In this document: one piece after another, positions 5,614 through 5,902 of the stretch
How the letters are laid out: every line of letters begins with the position of its first letter
How positions within the stretch are numbered: the first letter of the stretch is position 1
Assembly: GCA_030150585.1 (NCBI GenBank)
Contig: JASLFM010000533.1
Coordinates: 1-5,902 of the forward strand
DNA from: Acidovorax sp.
Lineage (GTDB): Bacteria; Pseudomonadota; Gammaproteobacteria; Burkholderiales; Burkholderiaceae_C
Direction of reading: 5' to 3'
DNA length: 5,902 nucleotides
Program-made: the position numbers and the translations under genes
Notes under the pieces: model-generated
Databases searched by the model: none
Told to the model about the DNA's origin: nothing
Seen by the model: only the letters and a program-made list of their open reading frames with translations

Positions 5614-5902
5614 ATGCCCTTCGATCCCCGCCAGCGCCCCCTTTCCGCCACCGAAGCCCGTGTGCTCGCCACCCTGCTCGAAAAAGCGCGCACCGTGCCC
5701 GACAGCTACCCGCTCACGCTCAACGCCCTGGTAACGGGCTGCAACCAGAAGAGCAGCCGCGACCCGGTGATGCAGGTGAGCGACGCCGAGGCGCAAGAGG
5801 CACTCGGATCGCTGCGCCGGCTCTCGCTGGCCGTCGAGATCAGCGGCCAGCGCGCCACGCGCTGGGAGCACAACTTTCCGCGCGGCGTGGGCGTGCCCGA
5901 CC
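5614..5902 (+). CDS. YceH family (DUF480) protein, 3' end beyond window
   Basis: The first 96 codons of a DUF480/YceH protein are present; full members are about 210-220 residues, so more than half is missing. Recognisable features are LSATEARVLATLLEK (10-24), PDSYPLTLNAL (29-39), the signature NQKSSRDPV (44-52) and the helix SDAEAQEALGSLRR (56-69). These belong to the first of the winged-helix domains typical of the family. The structure suggests nucleic acid or partner binding, but the cellular role is not established. ATG at 5614 fits the family N-terminus. It lacks a clear Shine-Dalgarno sequence; GATTAT (5601-5606) lies 7 bases upstream and could be a -10 box for a leaderless transcript. 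It is divergent from purN, with promoter elements that must overlap the purN start. Confidence 0.92.
   Translation, partial: MPFDPRQRPLSATEARVLATLLEKARTVPDSYPLTLNALVTGCNQKSSRDPVMQVSDAEAQEALGSLRRLSLAVEISGQRATRWEHNFPRGVGVPD

Noticed and set aside
5593..5871. Extension of purN upstream to 5871 in the same open frame
   Set aside because: The added 93 residues overlap the DUF480 gene in antisense and lack any PurN feature; the glycine-rich loop at residues 9-14 from ATG 5592 is at the normal place.

Overview
The window is GC-rich, densely coded bacterial DNA. Codon use, the six protein families present and two dispersed-repeat-like segments point to a betaproteobacterium of the order Burkholderiales, most likely family Comamonadaceae (Acidovorax, Comamonas or a relative). 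This assignment rests on recognising the proteins and the repeat style; no search was run. The region looks chromosomal and mostly housekeeping. I see no integrase, transposase gene, phage gene, CRISPR array, tRNA or rRNA.

Layout from left to right: (1) 1-161 is intergenic. It holds a strong + strand intrinsic terminator (14-47) for a gene that lies off the left edge, then a 105-bp imperfect palindrome (58-162) whose right end touches the stop codon of the next gene. (2) Three minus-strand genes follow, read from right to left: an M48 zinc metalloprotease with N-terminal membrane segments (4673 to 2820), an RsmB/NOP2-family RNA cytosine-5 methyltransferase (2777 to 1503), and a DesA-type membrane fatty acid desaturase (1376 to 162). 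The first two are 42 bp apart and could share a transcript. The desaturase has a 126-bp upstream gap with a plausible promoter and operator of its own. (3) A small DUF1653 gene (4735-4974, +) is divergent from the protease across 61 bp. (4) purN (5592 to 5011, -) converges on the DUF1653 gene. (5) A YceH/DUF480 gene starts at 5614 on the + strand, only 21 bp from the purN start, and runs off the right edge.

The genes do not form one pathway. The desaturase adjusts membrane lipid unsaturation, the M48 protein is probably a membrane-anchored protease, PurN supplies a step of purine synthesis, the RsmB-like enzyme modifies RNA, and DUF1653 and DUF480 are conserved families of unknown role. No new defence or mobile system is evident. 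The observations most worth checking are the 58-162 palindrome with its integron-attC-like right core, the desaturase C-terminal extension that resembles the tail of ISL3-family transposases, and a shared 16-bp repeat motif. That motif occurs once inside the methyltransferase reading frame and once at the purN stop codon.
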